This document shows, one piece after another, positions 16,702-27,841 of a stretch of 55,676 nucleotides of DNA. A program made the position numbers and the translations under genes. The notes under the pieces are model-generated. The model was not told the origin of the DNA. It made no database searches and saw nothing but the letters and a program-made list of their open reading frames with translations. The DNA is from Flavobacterium sp. BFFFF1. GTDB lineage: Bacteria; Bacteroidota; Bacteroidia; Flavobacteriales; Flavobacteriaceae. The stretch is from contig NZ_NKJE01000003.1 of NCBI RefSeq assembly GCF_002256285.1, positions 128,615-184,290 of the forward strand, given 5' to 3'. The first letter of the stretch is position 1; every line of letters begins with the position of its first letter.

Positions 16702-17905
16702 TGAAATGTGTTATTACTTTATTTAAAATATCATCGGCAACGGCCTCCTTAGCCTTCAGTTCCATCGGTTCAATATTAAAATTCTTATCGATAAAAGTGA
16801 TTTTATTTGTGGTTTTCCCGAATCCAGCACCCTCATCGCGCAGCGAATTAAGGACAATCAAATCGAGATTTTTCTTTTGAATTTTCAATTTGGCATTCTC
16901 AATTTCATTTTCTGTTTCCAGTGCGAACCCAATTAAAAACTGATTTTTTTTAGCCTGTCCCATCGATGCAAGAATATCCTTTGTTTTTTCTAACGCAATG
17001 GTAAATTCGTCCGATGATTTCTTAATCTTTTCTCCGGCAACTATTTTCGGCCTATAATCCGCGACCGCAGCTGCGGCAATGGCAACGTCCACCTCTCCAT
17101 AAAAACGATGGCATGCGTCATACATTTCCTGTGCAGACACCACTTTAATGGTTTCGATATTGCCACTTTTAGCGGTAAAGTGCGTTGGGCCTGTAATCAA
17201 AATAATGGTAGCGCCGAGTCCAGCGGCTGATTCTGCAAGGTCAAATCCCATTTTTCCGGATGAATGATTCCCTATAAAACGCACAGGGTCTATCGCTTCG
17301 TATGTGGGCCCGGCAGTAATTAGGATTTTTTTTCCTTTCAAAGGCAATCGGGAAGCAATATCGCTCTCAATAAAATGCACTATATTCTCTGGTTCAGCCA
17401 TCCTGCCCTCGCCCGATAATCCGCTCGCCAACTCTCCGCTTTCAGCAGGAATGATCGTGTTGCCGAATCGTTTCAAGATGTTAAAATTATCGAGTGTCGA
17501 TCCATGCCTGTACATATCGAGGTCCATTGCAGGAGCAAAATAAACGGGGCATTTTGCAGAAAGATAGGTTGCAGTAAGCAAATTATCACACGTCCCGGAA
17601 GCCATTTTCGACAGTGTATTTGCCGTTGCAGGCGCAACAACCATCAGATCAGCCCAAAGTGCAAGATCGACATGATTATTCCAAACCGCATTTTCATCGT
17701 CATCATTGTAGAACGAGGAATGGACGGGATTTTTCGAGAGTGTCGATAACGTCAGTGGTGTGACGAAATCTTTAGAGGCAGGCGTCATGACTACCTGGAC
17801 CTGCGCGCCTGCTTTTATAAAAAGTCTAACTAAACCTGCAGTTTTATATGCGGCAATGCCACCAGAAACACCCAGCAATATTTTCTTACCGCGTAAAACT
17901 GACAT
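16694..17905 (-). CDS. coaBC: Bifunctional phosphopantothenoylcysteine decarboxylase/synthetase CoaBC
   Basis: This enzyme carries out two steps of coenzyme A synthesis: joining cysteine to 4-phosphopantothenate, then decarboxylation. The N-terminal flavoprotein domain (about 1-185) has SGGIAAYK, the catalytic His in NHVDLALWAD (H78) and PAMDLDMY. The C-terminal synthetase domain has ITAGPTYEAIDPVRFI, NHSSGKMG and AAAVADYRP. The flexible flap of the decarboxylase reads ELASGLSGEGRM; the Cys that protonates the product in the E. coli enzyme appears to be Ser (S161) here. Length (403) is normal. It lies 9 bp downstream of rpoZ and overlaps DUF4835. Confidence 0.94.
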   Translation of the reverse strand: MSVLRGKKILLGVSGGIAAYKTAGLVRLFIKAGAQVQVVMTPASKDFVTPLTLSTLSKNPVHSSFYNDDDENAVWNNHVDLALWADLMVVAPATANTLSKMASGTCDNLLTATYLSAKCPVYFAPAMDLDMYRHGSTLDNFNILKRFGNTIIPAESGELASGLSGEGRMAEPENIVHFIESDIASRLPLKGKKILITAGPTYEAIDPVRFIGNHSSGKMGFDLAESAAGLGATIILITGPTHFTAKSGNIETIKVVSAQEMYDACHRFYGEVDVAIAAAAVADYRPKIVAGEKIKKSSDEFTIALEKTKDILASMGQAKKNQFLIGFALETENEIENAKLKIQKKNLDLIVLNSLRDEGAGFGKTTNKITFIDKNFNIEPMELKAKEAVADDILNKVITHFNA

Positions 17906-17914
17906 AGATACTAT

Positions 17915-18229
17915 TTATTTGGAATCTTTGTGGTAGATTTTATCTTCCAGCCATTCCTGCACTGCTAAAGCGTGGGGTTTTGGCAATTTTTCGTAAAATT
18001 TAGAAACCTCAATCTGCTCTTTATTTTCGAAAATTTCTTCAAGACTGTCATTGTAGGTAGCAAACTCTTCCAATTTCTCAGTAAGTTCTTTCTTGATTTC
18101 AGAGTTAATCTGGTTTGCTCTTTTAGCCATAATTGTGATTGCCTCATACACATTTCCGGTTGGTTGCTCAATCTGGCTTTTATTATAAGTGATTGTATTC
18201 ACCGGAGCATTCGTCTTTTTTAAATCCAT
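17915..18229 (-). CDS. rpoZ: DNA-directed RNA polymerase subunit omega
   Basis: The small omega subunit, which helps fold and assemble the beta-prime subunit. The 104-residue length is typical for Bacteroidota. The segment TGNVYEAITIMAKRANQINSEIK is described here as the conserved omega core (about residues 24-46), followed by a helical C-terminal tail. It lies 9 bp after bamD and 9 bp before coaBC, so all three are surely in one operon. Confidence 0.88.
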   Translation of the reverse strand: MDLKKTNAPVNTITYNKSQIEQPTGNVYEAITIMAKRANQINSEIKKELTEKLEEFATYNDSLEEIFENKEQIEVSKFYEKLPKPHALAVQEWLEDKIYHKDSK

Positions 18230-18238
18230 GACTTATTA

Positions 18239-19033
18239 TTATTTAGAAAATTGTTTTAAATCTGTTTCAATTCTGGCCAGCATATCATCTGCTTTGGCCT
18301 TATATTCGGTGGACGCATTAAATTTCATAAGGCTTGCATAAGCACTTTTCGCCACCAGCAGACGTTCCTCCATTTTTGAAGGAATACTGTTTATAGCGAG
18401 ATTGTAAGCCGAGTCGAATTTGTAATATAATGCTTTTTCTTTGTAGGGCGTACCTGGAAAATCTGCAATGAAGTTATCGAAGGCTACCAATGCTGACTTG
18501 TAATCTGAAATCGTATTGTATTGTTTGGCAACCTCAAAATTCTTCTTTTCAATCTTCTCCCTTAGCTCTTTCGCAATGCGGTTAGCCTCAGTCAGGTATT
18601 CAGAATTTGGATAATTGTTGATGAACGACTGCAATTTATCAATGGCTTTGAATGTATCGACCTGGTCAAGACTGTATCGCGGAGACAATTTAGAAAAACT
18701 GTATGCTGCAAGGTAAGCTGCTTCTTCGGCTTTCTCGCTTTTTGGATAACTGGAAGAAAACTTATCGAACTGATAACTCGCTGGATAATACTGCTTTTCA
18801 GCATAAAAAGATTTGGCATACATATAAAACAACTTCTCTGCCTGTGGTTTTCCCTGGTAAGAAGGTGCAATCTGTTCAAAAAGCCTCAGCGCCTTAGAAA
18901 ATTTGCCCTTATCGTACATTTTCGTCCCTACTTCGTATTTTTTTGCGGTGTCTTCGTTCTTTAGCGCTTTTTGGTATTCGCTACAGGAACTGAACAACAC
19001 GAGAACAAATAGCAGAGAAATAAATTTCTTCAT
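18239..19033 (-). CDS. bamD: Outer membrane assembly lipoprotein BamD
   Basis: Part of the BAM machine that inserts beta-barrel proteins into the outer membrane. The N-terminus is a lipoprotein signal with the lipobox LFSSC (Cys at residue 18). Tetratricopeptide-type repeats follow (YDKGKFSKALRLFEQI, YMYAKSFYAEKQYYPA, NNYPNSEYLTEANRIA). Length 264 is normal. It is the first gene of the bamD-rpoZ-coaBC-DUF4835-recN run and has its own consensus promoter about 64 nt upstream. Confidence 0.92.
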   Translation of the reverse strand: MKKFISLLFVLVLFSSCSEYQKALKNEDTAKKYEVGTKMYDKGKFSKALRLFEQIAPSYQGKPQAEKLFYMYAKSFYAEKQYYPASYQFDKFSSSYPKSEKAEEAAYLAAYSFSKLSPRYSLDQVDTFKAIDKLQSFINNYPNSEYLTEANRIAKELREKIEKKNFEVAKQYNTISDYKSALVAFDNFIADFPGTPYKEKALYYKFDSAYNLAINSIPSKMEERLLVAKSAYASLMKFNASTEYKAKADDMLARIETDLKQFSK

Positions 19034-19102
19034 TTTTATTTTTTGAATTTTAATGATTTTGCCGGAAATCAGGGATTGTAATATTCACTGAAAATCAAGC
19101 AG

Positions 19103-19131
19103 CAAATTTAGTTATTAATTGCAGACTACAA
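19103..19131 (-). promoter_or_regulatory. Consensus promoter of the bamD operon
   Basis: Minus strand TTG (19131-19129), an 18-bp spacer and TAAATTTG (19110-19103), an exact match to the Bacteroidota consensus. The predicted start is near 19097. Confidence 0.7.
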
Positions 19132-19168
19132 AACATTTTTTTGTGGGTGTCTTTGACATGTCTCAGAC

Positions 19169-20050
19169 TTAATATCCCAGTGATTTTACGAAACTATTAA
19201 TCCGTCCAGCCAATTCTTCGTTGACTTCAACAAGTGGCAACCGAACGGTATTTTCCGAAAGCCCTAACGCTTTATGAATTTGCTTAATTCCGCCGGGATT
19301 ACCTTGTTCAAAAATCATGTCAATCGAATCTGCTATCTTGTAATGCAGCGCGTACGCGTCATCTGTTTTTCTTTGCAATCCAAGGCGTACCATTTCGGAA
19401 AATTCCTTAGGAAACCCCTCGCCGATCACCGAAATTACGCCTGCTCCCCCCGCCAGTATCATAGGCAGCGTAATCATGTCATCGCCTGAAATGACCAGAA
19501 AATCTTTTGGTTTCATCTGTATCAACTTCATGGCCTGTACCATATCGCCTGCAGCTTCTTTCACACCGATGATATTTTCGAATTCGTTCGCAAGCCGGAT
19601 AATGGTGGCTGGCAATACATTGCTGCTTGTTCTTCCGGGAACATTGTATAGGATAACCGGAACCGGTGAAGCGTTTGCGATCGCACTGAAGTGGCGGTAA
19701 ATCCCTTCCTGTGTTGGTTTGTTATAATAAGGCGATACCGAAAGCACAGCCGAAAAATTTGAAAAATCGCGGGTTTTCAATTCAGCCACCACTGCGGCCG
19801 TATCGTTCCCCCCAACACCAAGCACCAGAGGAAGCCTTCCATTGTTTGCCTGCACAATCGTATCAATAACCAACTCCTTTTCCCCTTCCGTAAGTGTTGC
19901 CGGCTCTCCGGTCGTTCCAAGAACCACAAGATATTCGACACCGCCATCAATGACATGATTGACAATTTTTACAAGGGCTTCCGTATCCACGGAAAAATCT
20001 TTTTTGAAAGGAGTTACCAGCGCAACGCCGGTACCGAAGAATGGTTGCAT
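19169..20050 (-). CDS. dapA: 4-hydroxy-tetrahydrodipicolinate synthase
   Basis: Condenses pyruvate with aspartate semialdehyde, the first step towards lysine and diaminopimelate. A TIM barrel of 293 residues with the expected active site: Thr-Thr in TTGEP (T46, T47), Tyr135 in YNVPGRT and the Schiff-base Lys164 in GVKEAAGD. It begins 2 bp after the DUF6913 gene and is probably translated from the same mRNA. Its substrate, aspartate semialdehyde, is on the same pathway as the products of the threonine operon about 19 kb away. Confidence 0.95.
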   Translation of the reverse strand: MQPFFGTGVALVTPFKKDFSVDTEALVKIVNHVIDGGVEYLVVLGTTGEPATLTEGEKELVIDTIVQANNGRLPLVLGVGGNDTAAVVAELKTRDFSNFSAVLSVSPYYNKPTQEGIYRHFSAIANASPVPVILYNVPGRTSSNVLPATIIRLANEFENIIGVKEAAGDMVQAMKLIQMKPKDFLVISGDDMITLPMILAGGAGVISVIGEGFPKEFSEMVRLGLQRKTDDAYALHYKIADSIDMIFEQGNPGGIKQIHKALGLSENTVRLPLVEVNEELAGRINSFVKSLGY

Positions 20051-20052
20051 AA

Positions 20053-20571
20053 CTAAATTTTGTTTAAAATTTTGAGGTATTTAAATAGTTCGGAGATAAA
20101 GACCTGATAACTTTCTGCGACCGTAGTGATCATGAAATGGTTCAGGCGTTTGTCAATAGTGGAAAATCCGGCTTTAAATGAGGCTTTAGACCTTTGTGTC
20201 ACCAACAAAAGTGGTGCTTTTTCAATATCGTAGTAACTAATCAGCAGGTCAAAGTTTTGGCTAATGAAATTCGTTACCGCGTCGCTGTGAAAATGAGCGT
20301 CCCAATCGATGTCTTTCAGGCTGAAAACTGGATAATCAAAAACTTCATTCTTTCTAATCCTATCCCTATAGGCGAGAACCGTAACATGATCCCTAGAAAT
20401 TCCATTGTTCACCAGTTCGGCAACAAATGCTTCACGGGCATCAAAATAGCTTTCATCAATGAGGATACCGACCGAACTGATGCTGTTTCCATCAAAATTG
20501 TTCTTAACGTTAGAGAGGCTTTTTTTTAACTTTCTTTTTAATAAAAAATTCTTCAAAAACTTTAAAAACAT
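20053..20571 (-). CDS. DUF6913 family protein
   Basis: A 172-residue cytoplasmic protein of a Bacteroidota family of unknown function. The N-terminus is very basic and hydrophobic ([18 protein letters not shown]). The middle has [20 protein letters not shown] and a later [18 protein letters not shown] strand pattern, which suggest an alpha/beta fold. It sits 2 bp upstream of dapA, a common arrangement in flavobacteria. A -7-like TAAATTTG (20598-20591) lies upstream but without a well-spaced TTG. The family name is from memory. Confidence 0.7.
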   Translation of the reverse strand: MFLKFLKNFLLKRKLKKSLSNVKNNFDGNSISSVGILIDESYFDAREAFVAELVNNGISRDHVTVLAYRDRIRKNEVFDYPVFSLKDIDWDAHFHSDAVTNFISQNFDLLISYYDIEKAPLLLVTQRSKASFKAGFSTIDKRLNHFMITTVAESYQVFISELFKYLKILNKI

Positions 20572-20620
20572 ATTACTTTTACTTGATTTACAAATTTACT
20601 CAAATTACTGCCAAAAATCG

Positions 20621-21400
20621 ATGGTAAATCTAAAAAACAATAACGTAGCCGTAAAGCATTTTGTTTTATTCTTAACATTTCTGTTTTTTTTTAGTTGTGG
20701 ACCACACAGAAATTATGTCACCAGAATAGAAGGAAAGCAGATTGGCATCAACAATTCTCAACCGGAGACCGCGGCGATTGACGCCTTTGTAAAGCCCTAT
20801 CGGGAACACATTGATGAAGATCTGAGCGCTATTTTGGCTTACGCACCGGAAACACTCGAAAAATTTACTGGGGAATGGCAGACAAACATTGGTAACTTTA
20901 TGTCCGATGTGACTATGCAAAGATGCACACCAATTTTTAAGACACGTGAAAACCTGCAAATTGACATTTGCTTACTCAACCACGGGGGAATACGTGCCGG
21001 CATTGCCAAAGGAAATGTCACCGCACGAACAGCATACGAAGTCATGCCTTTTGAAAACAGTGCGATCGTCGTAGCGCTTAAGGGAGAACAGTTGAAAGAA
21101 ATTGCCACTTATATCATTAAAGAACACAAACCCCATCCATTGTCCGGAATGACCTTTACAATTAGTAAAGACAAAACCCCAAAGGATATCCTGGTCGGCG
21201 GCAACCCCTTGAACACCGAAAAAACCTACTACGTGGTCACTTCAGATTATCTGGCAAATGGCGGTGACAACATGGCGTTTTTTAAAAAATTTGTGGCCAA
21301 ATATGATTTGGATTACAAGCTGCGTAACATCCTGATTGATTATTTTAAGGATGTGGATACTTTGGAAGTGCGTCATGACCAGCGCATTTCTGTTGAATAA
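20621..21400 (+). CDS. 5'-nucleotidase C-terminal domain lipoprotein
   Basis: This 259-residue protein is the substrate-binding (C-terminal) domain of a 5'-nucleotidase made as a separate chain. ATG 20621 gives MVNLKNNN followed by a hydrophobic stretch and lipobox FFFSC, so it is a lipoprotein; the longer frame back to 20459 overlaps DUF6913 on the other strand and has no family match. Domain landmarks are GNFMSDVTMQ, NHGGIRAG, VMPFENSAIVVALKG and ANGGDN, which in the two-domain enzymes bind the nucleoside. The matching catalytic domain is the next gene. The encoded order, binding domain first and catalytic domain second, is the reverse of the fused enzymes. Confidence 0.85.
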   Translation: MVNLKNNNVAVKHFVLFLTFLFFFSCGPHRNYVTRIEGKQIGINNSQPETAAIDAFVKPYREHIDEDLSAILAYAPETLEKFTGEWQTNIGNFMSDVTMQRCTPIFKTRENLQIDICLLNHGGIRAGIAKGNVTARTAYEVMPFENSAIVVALKGEQLKEIATYIIKEHKPHPLSGMTFTISKDKTPKDILVGGNPLNTEKTYYVVTSDYLANGGDNMAFFKKFVAKYDLDYKLRNILIDYFKDVDTLEVRHDQRISVE

Positions 21401-21420
21401 TAGCAAACGGAATACATACT

Positions 21421-21518
21421 CTAGCCCTGATCGAAGCGGCATCTCCCAATTTAAAAAACAAGGTGCCAGCCGTAGTTTTTAAAATTGGGAATACAGCGGA
21501 GAGCAGGATTAAGCTCCT
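21421..21518. repeat. Two-block structured element, copy E1
   Basis: Left block TAGCCCTGATCGAAGCGG (from 21422) and right block AGCGGAGAGCAGGATTAAGC (from 21494), joined by a 15-bp variable stem (21445-21459 with 21475-21489, one mismatch). The terminal CCTG pairs with CAGG. The right block ends 6 nt before the ATG of the metallophosphatase gene. Possibly the Rfam Flavo-1 motif; not tested. Confidence 0.75.
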
Positions 21519-21524
21519 AAAAAA

Positions 21525-22433
21525 ATGAAGAGAAGGGATTTTATACAAAAGACTGCGGCAGGATCAGCATTTCTTGCCTTGCCAAGCGTACCGCTGATGG
21601 GTTTCGCGACAAGCGTAAAGCATCTGGTGATTTTGCACACCAATGACGTACACAGCCACATCGATCCGTTTCCGGCAGACGATCCAAAAAACGCGAATAA
21701 AGGTGGTGTTTCAAGGCGCGCCTCACTGGTTGAAAGCATCCGCAAAGAAAACCCAAATGTACTCCTGCTGGATGCCGGTGACGTTTTTCAGGGCACGCCT
21801 TATTTTAATTATTATGGCGGCGAATTGGAATTCAAGTTGATGAGCATGATGAAATATGATCTGGCTACGATGGGCAACCATGATTTTGACAACGGCATTG
21901 AAGGTTTTTACAAGCAGCTGCCCAATGCGAATTTTGAATTCGTTTCAGCCAATTACAATTTTAAAAATACCATCCTCGACAGCATTGTAAAGCCTTATAA
22001 GATTTTTATAAAAGACGGCATTAAGATTGGCATTTTCGGGTTAGGTGTGGAGCTCGAAGGACTGGTCGATAAAAAAAATTACAAGGAAACCGTGTACCTT
22101 AATCCCGTTGACATGGCTACCGAGATGGTGAAAAAACTCAAAAAGGAAGAAAAATGTGATTTGGTAATTTGCCTTTCCCATTTGGGCTATGCTTATAAAG
22201 ATGATCCTGAAAAAATATGCGACCTGAAGTTAGCGGCACAAACTAAAGACATCGACCTTATTATTGGCGGCCATACGCATACCTTCCTTGACAAACCCAC
22301 TATCGTTAAAAACCTTGATGGGAATGACGTACTGGTGAATCAGGTGGGCTGCTATGGTATAAACCTAGGAAGAATCGATTTTTACTTTGATCAAGATCAA
22401 AAATCAAATGTGTCCAGGGTAATTTCGGTATAG
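21525..22433 (+). CDS. Metallophosphatase, catalytic half of a split 5'-nucleotidase
   Basis: A 302-residue calcineurin-like phosphoesterase that should hydrolyse nucleotides or related phosphoesters outside the inner membrane. The N-terminus MKRRDFIQKTAAGSAFLAL is a Tat-type signal (RRDF). Metal-binding motifs are complete: TNDVHSH (D41, H43), DAGDVFQG (D86), MGNHDFDNG (N118, H119) and GGHTHTF. The C-terminal nucleotide-binding domain is missing because it is encoded by the gene just upstream. Repeat element E1 fills the 124-bp gap between the two genes. The exact substrate cannot be told. Confidence 0.88.
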   Translation: MKRRDFIQKTAAGSAFLALPSVPLMGFATSVKHLVILHTNDVHSHIDPFPADDPKNANKGGVSRRASLVESIRKENPNVLLLDAGDVFQGTPYFNYYGGELEFKLMSMMKYDLATMGNHDFDNGIEGFYKQLPNANFEFVSANYNFKNTILDSIVKPYKIFIKDGIKIGIFGLGVELEGLVDKKNYKETVYLNPVDMATEMVKKLKKEEKCDLVICLSHLGYAYKDDPEKICDLKLAAQTKDIDLIIGGHTHTFLDKPTIVKNLDGNDVLVNQVGCYGINLGRIDFYFDQDQKSNVSRVISV

Positions 22434-22434
22434 G

Positions 22435-25109
<2,675 letters not shown>

Positions 25110-25277
25110 TTATTTCCGGAATATAAACGTTAGAATTTAAAGTGCCAATTTAATAAATTTTATCTGCTTTAGGTAAAAAGACCGCTACCGATTTCGGCCT
25201 CATTTTAAAGATATTTTTGTGCGTATTTAGCATACCATTAGTAAGAAATGAAATAAAACACTTTTTTTTGTAATCTT

Positions 25278-25310
25278 TTGATATAAAACTCATTTAAAAT
25301 AGTATATTTG
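25278..25310 (+). promoter_or_regulatory. Promoter of the CI/LexA-like regulator gene
   Basis: TTG (25278-25280), a 22-bp spacer and TATATTTG (25303-25310). A start near 25317 gives a leader of about 210 nt. Confidence 0.55.
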
Positions 25311-25388
25311 AAAGCTCTTTTACAAGACAAGCCATTGACATTTTGTGAGTTTAAAATAGATGCCGTCCCCAAATTCTATCGTTAACCT

Positions 25389-25427
25389 ATTCGAGATGAA
25401 GCATAACCAAAAACTTCATTTGCGAAT
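25389..25427 (+). other. Hairpin in the leader of the regulator gene; rest of the 416-bp gap is featureless
   Basis: Outer arms ATTCG/CGAAT and inner arms ATGAAG/CTTCAT can pair, with small bulges, around a 12-nt loop. It lies between the predicted promoter and the start codon of the CI/LexA-like gene. Apart from that promoter, nothing else was recognised in 25110-25525. Confidence 0.3.
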
Positions 25428-25525
25428 ATTTCTTACACGTTCATTTCCATAAGTACAGTACGAATGCTATTTGCAATATCACAAACACACACAAAAGCAA
25501 AAATCATTTTAACAATTGAAGGAAA

Positions 25526-26245
25526 ATGCAAGAAGACAAAATTATTGACGCCGAATCGGTTATTCTAAGATTAAAGCAAGCTTTAAAAATCAGAAAAGAT
25601 ATTCATCTGGCCAGGATGCTGAATATCAGGCCGAATACCATTTCCACCTGGAAAAAGAGGAATACATTGGATTACCCTGCCATAATCGGCATTTGCCAGG
25701 AAATGGAACTGGACCTTAATGAAATTTTGCTGGAAAAGAAAACGACCAGGCAGAACGATTTAAGTAAACCGGTACAGACGAAACTTGTGAGCCGCGAAGT
25801 ACAATTCGAATACTGCATGGGCTCTGACGAACTCGTAGAAAAACTCCCTAGATATAATTTTCCGTTCATCATCGGCAGCAATTCACGCGCTTTCCAGGTG
25901 TTGAGCAATAATATGTTCCCGATTATCGAGGAGAATTCATTTGTAATTTGTGAAGAGACTAAACTTAGTGAAATCCCGGAAAACAGTCTGGCTGTAATCA
26001 TCAGCAGAAAAAAAGGGTTGTTTATTAACCGTATCCGTCGCATTGCCGATAAAAAAGACGTTTATCTGCTGACCAGTGAAAATACCTTTTTCAACAATGT
26101 CAATATGAGGGAGGAAGACATTAATGAAATCTGGCTGATTAAGGCATCTTTATCTTACAACATGAACGTCGATAACAAATTCAAGTTTATTAACGACAGC
26201 ATTAAGGTAATCGATCGCGCACTGATTGATTTCAAGAGTTCATAA
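25526..26245 (+). CDS. CI/LexA-like HTH regulator with degenerate S24 domain
   Basis: A 239-residue DNA-binding protein. Residues about 10-70 form a CI-repressor-type helix-turn-helix (LKIRKDIHLARMLNIRPNTI is the recognition region). Residues about 112-212 have the S24 peptidase fold seen in LexA and CI. In active S24 proteins a Ser-Met pair and a later Lys catalyse self-cleavage. Here the matching positions read VLSNNMFP (Asn129 where Ser is expected) and FINRI (Asn168 where Lys is expected). It should therefore bind DNA without SOS-type self-cleavage. No other phage gene is near, so this is probably a host regulator. Its last 14 bp overlap the convergent DUF6495 gene. Confidence 0.75.
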   Translation: MQEDKIIDAESVILRLKQALKIRKDIHLARMLNIRPNTISTWKKRNTLDYPAIIGICQEMELDLNEILLEKKTTRQNDLSKPVQTKLVSREVQFEYCMGSDELVEKLPRYNFPFIIGSNSRAFQVLSNNMFPIIEENSFVICEETKLSEIPENSLAVIISRKKGLFINRIRRIADKKDVYLLTSENTFFNNVNMREEDINEIWLIKASLSYNMNVDNKFKFINDSIKVIDRALIDFKSS

Positions 26246-26705
26246 CCGAGATAATCTGGCGGTAAAGTTGGCCATCACTCAAAAATGCGCCCTGTTGTAT
26301 CAGCGCAAAAATAGAAGCATTGCGGTCTTCGCCGAAATCCCTTGTTCCCATCTTCATTTCAATGGTATCGGTAAACATATTGTCGCCCAGCCATTGCAAT
26401 CCGGCTTTGGTCAGGAAATCAACATTTCCGTCAAGTGATTTGAGCACCAAAGATTTAATTTGAGCATCACCTGCATGAAAAAGAAAAATGTGGTTTTTCG
26501 AGAAATGCTCCAGGTATTCCGCACGCGTTAACACACCTTCCCAGATCAGGTCGGAAAAAACATCAAGTTCCTGCTCTGCGATCTGAGGGTTTTCGGACTT
26601 GATCTTGTCCCATTCTGCCTTGTCAATGGATTGGGTGGCCAGGAAGTTTATAAACTCCGGGTGCAGTTCTTCGAATTGTTCTTTAGTGAGGCGTGCGTAT
26701 TTCAT
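26232..26705 (-). CDS. DUF6495 family protein
   Basis: A 157-residue cytoplasmic protein of unknown function. ATG 26705 gives MKYARLTKEQFEELHPEF, the family N-terminus; the longer frame to 26807 is translated 8-nt repeat sequence. Notable segments are IDKAEWDKIK, WEGVLTRAEYLEHFSKNH and GDNMFTDTIEMKMG. The 3' end overlaps that of the regulator gene by 14 bp on the opposite strand. Upstream lie an octamer array and element E2. The family name is from memory. Confidence 0.7.
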   Translation of the reverse strand: MKYARLTKEQFEELHPEFINFLATQSIDKAEWDKIKSENPQIAEQELDVFSDLIWEGVLTRAEYLEHFSKNHIFLFHAGDAQIKSLVLKSLDGNVDFLTKAGLQWLGDNMFTDTIEMKMGTRDFGEDRNASIFALIQQGAFLSDGQLYRQIISVMNS

Positions 26706-26720
26706 TTGGGCGGGGCTGGG

Positions 26721-26770
26721 TTGGAAAGTTTGAAGTTGAAAGTCTAAAGTTGCAAAGTTATAAAGTTTTG
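26721..26770 (-). repeat. Octamer array upstream of DUF6495
   Basis: On the minus strand, units of the form AACTTTnn (AACTTTAT, AACTTTGC, AACTTTAG) repeat and then decay towards the start codon. The unit is of the same type as in the thrA-thrB gap. Confidence 0.7.
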
Positions 26771-26858
26771 GAACTTGTCCATTCAAATTTCGTTGTCCAT
26801 TAGTCAAAATTGTTGAAAACCGGATGTTGAAAAACGAATTTCGAAGTTTAACAGCACC

Positions 26859-26966
26859 CTAGCCCCGATTGAAGCCGGCATCCTTTTTTATTTTTCGGAT
26901 TTGCCCTTCGACGGCACCCGAAGTAAAAAAATAAAAAAGATAAAGGCGGAAAGCGGGATTAGCTCC
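26859..26966. repeat. Two-block structured element, copy E2
   Basis: Left block TAGCCCCGATTGAAGCCGG and right block AAGGCGGAAAGCGGGATTAG, ending in CTCC at 26966. The central stem is CTTTTTTATTTTT with its complement, extended by TTCGG/CCGAA. Terminal CCCG pairs with CGGG. The A-tract of the rplI terminator follows directly. Confidence 0.75.
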
Positions 26967-26976
26967 AAAAAAAAAA

Positions 26977-27000
26977 AAATCCCGACTTTCATCGGGATTT
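26977..27000 (-). terminator. Terminator of the rpsF-rpsR-rplI operon
   Basis: Stem AAATCCCGA (26977-26985) with TCGGGATTT (26992-27000), 6-nt loop, followed on the minus strand by 13 T that run up to element E2. Confidence 0.9.
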
Positions 27001-27039
27001 CTATACACTTTGCAAATCAGCTGCTCATTAGATCAGCTA

Positions 27040-27480
27040 CTATTTCTCAGCTACAATCTCGTAAGGCAGGTCAACTACAACATCCCTGTGTAAACGCACA
27101 GAAGCATTGTATTTCCCGGTGCGTTTCACGATACCGCTTGTGATGAATTTCCTGTCGATTTCGTGTCCTGCTTTAGCCAAAGCTTCAGCAAGATCGATAT
27201 TCGTAATCGAACCGAAAAGTTTTTCGCCACCTGCTTTTGCAGAAAGTTTGATATCCAATGATTTTAGGGTTTCAGCCAAAGCCTTAGCATCGTTAACGAT
27301 TTTAGCTTCTTTGTGAGCCCTTTGTTTCAGGTTTTCAGCCAATACTTTTTTAGCTGAAGGTGTTGCCATTTGTGCAAACCCCTGAGGAATTAAGAAATTA
27401 CGTCCGTAACCTGCTTTCACAGTAACGACATCATCTTTAAAACCTAAATTTTGAACGTCTTGTTTTAAGATCAATTCCAT
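27040..27480 (-). CDS. rplI: 50S ribosomal protein bL9
   Basis: A large-subunit ribosomal protein. The N-terminal rRNA-binding domain is clear (MELILKQDVQNLGFKDDVVTVK, here residues 1-22, then GYGRNFLIPQGFA), followed by the linking helix and C-terminal domain. Length 146 is normal. Last gene of rpsF-rpsR-rplI. Confidence 0.96.
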   Translation of the reverse strand: MELILKQDVQNLGFKDDVVTVKAGYGRNFLIPQGFAQMATPSAKKVLAENLKQRAHKEAKIVNDAKALAETLKSLDIKLSAKAGGEKLFGSITNIDLAEALAKAGHEIDRKFITSGIVKRTGKYNASVRLHRDVVVDLPYEIVAEK

Positions 27481-27542
27481 GTTGTTGTCCTTATTATAGA
27501 AGTTAGGTTCCGTTTGATGGAAACCAACAACTGATTTTTAAA

Positions 27543-27839
27543 TTATTTCAATAAATCGGCCACGTATGGCATTAAAGCCAAGTGACGTGCTCTTTTCACA
27601 GCCACCGACACTTTTCTTTGGTATTTCAATGAAGTTCCGGTTAAACGGCGTGGAAGGATTTTCCCTTGCTCGTTCACGAATTTCAATAGGAAATCTGGAT
27701 CTTTATAATCTACATATTTGATTCCGGATTTCTTGAAACGGCAATATTTTTTGGTTTTATTGGTTTCAATGTTCAAAGGCGTAAGATATCTGATATCCCC
27801 GTCTTTTTTTCCTTTTGCTGATTGCTCTATAGTAGACAT
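27543..27839 (-). CDS. rpsR: 30S ribosomal protein bS18
   Basis: A small-subunit ribosomal protein that pairs with bS6. The 98 residues include the conserved [14 protein letters not shown] and [12 protein letters not shown] motifs and the basic C-terminal [12 protein letters not shown]. The gene begins 2 bp after rpsF, so the two proteins are made together. Confidence 0.96.
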   Translation of the reverse strand: MSTIEQSAKGKKDGDIRYLTPLNIETNKTKKYCRFKKSGIKYVDYKDPDFLLKFVNEQGKILPRRLTGTSLKYQRKVSVAVKRARHLALMPYVADLLK

Positions 27840-27841
27840 AA

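Noticed and set aside
20459..20620. N-terminal extension of the 5'-nucleotidase C-domain protein
   Set aside because: It overlaps DUF6913 on the other strand, and the lipoprotein signal fits a start at 20621.
25526..26245. Prophage signal from a CI-like repressor
   Set aside because: No integrase, structural gene or attachment site is nearby; neighbours are housekeeping genes.
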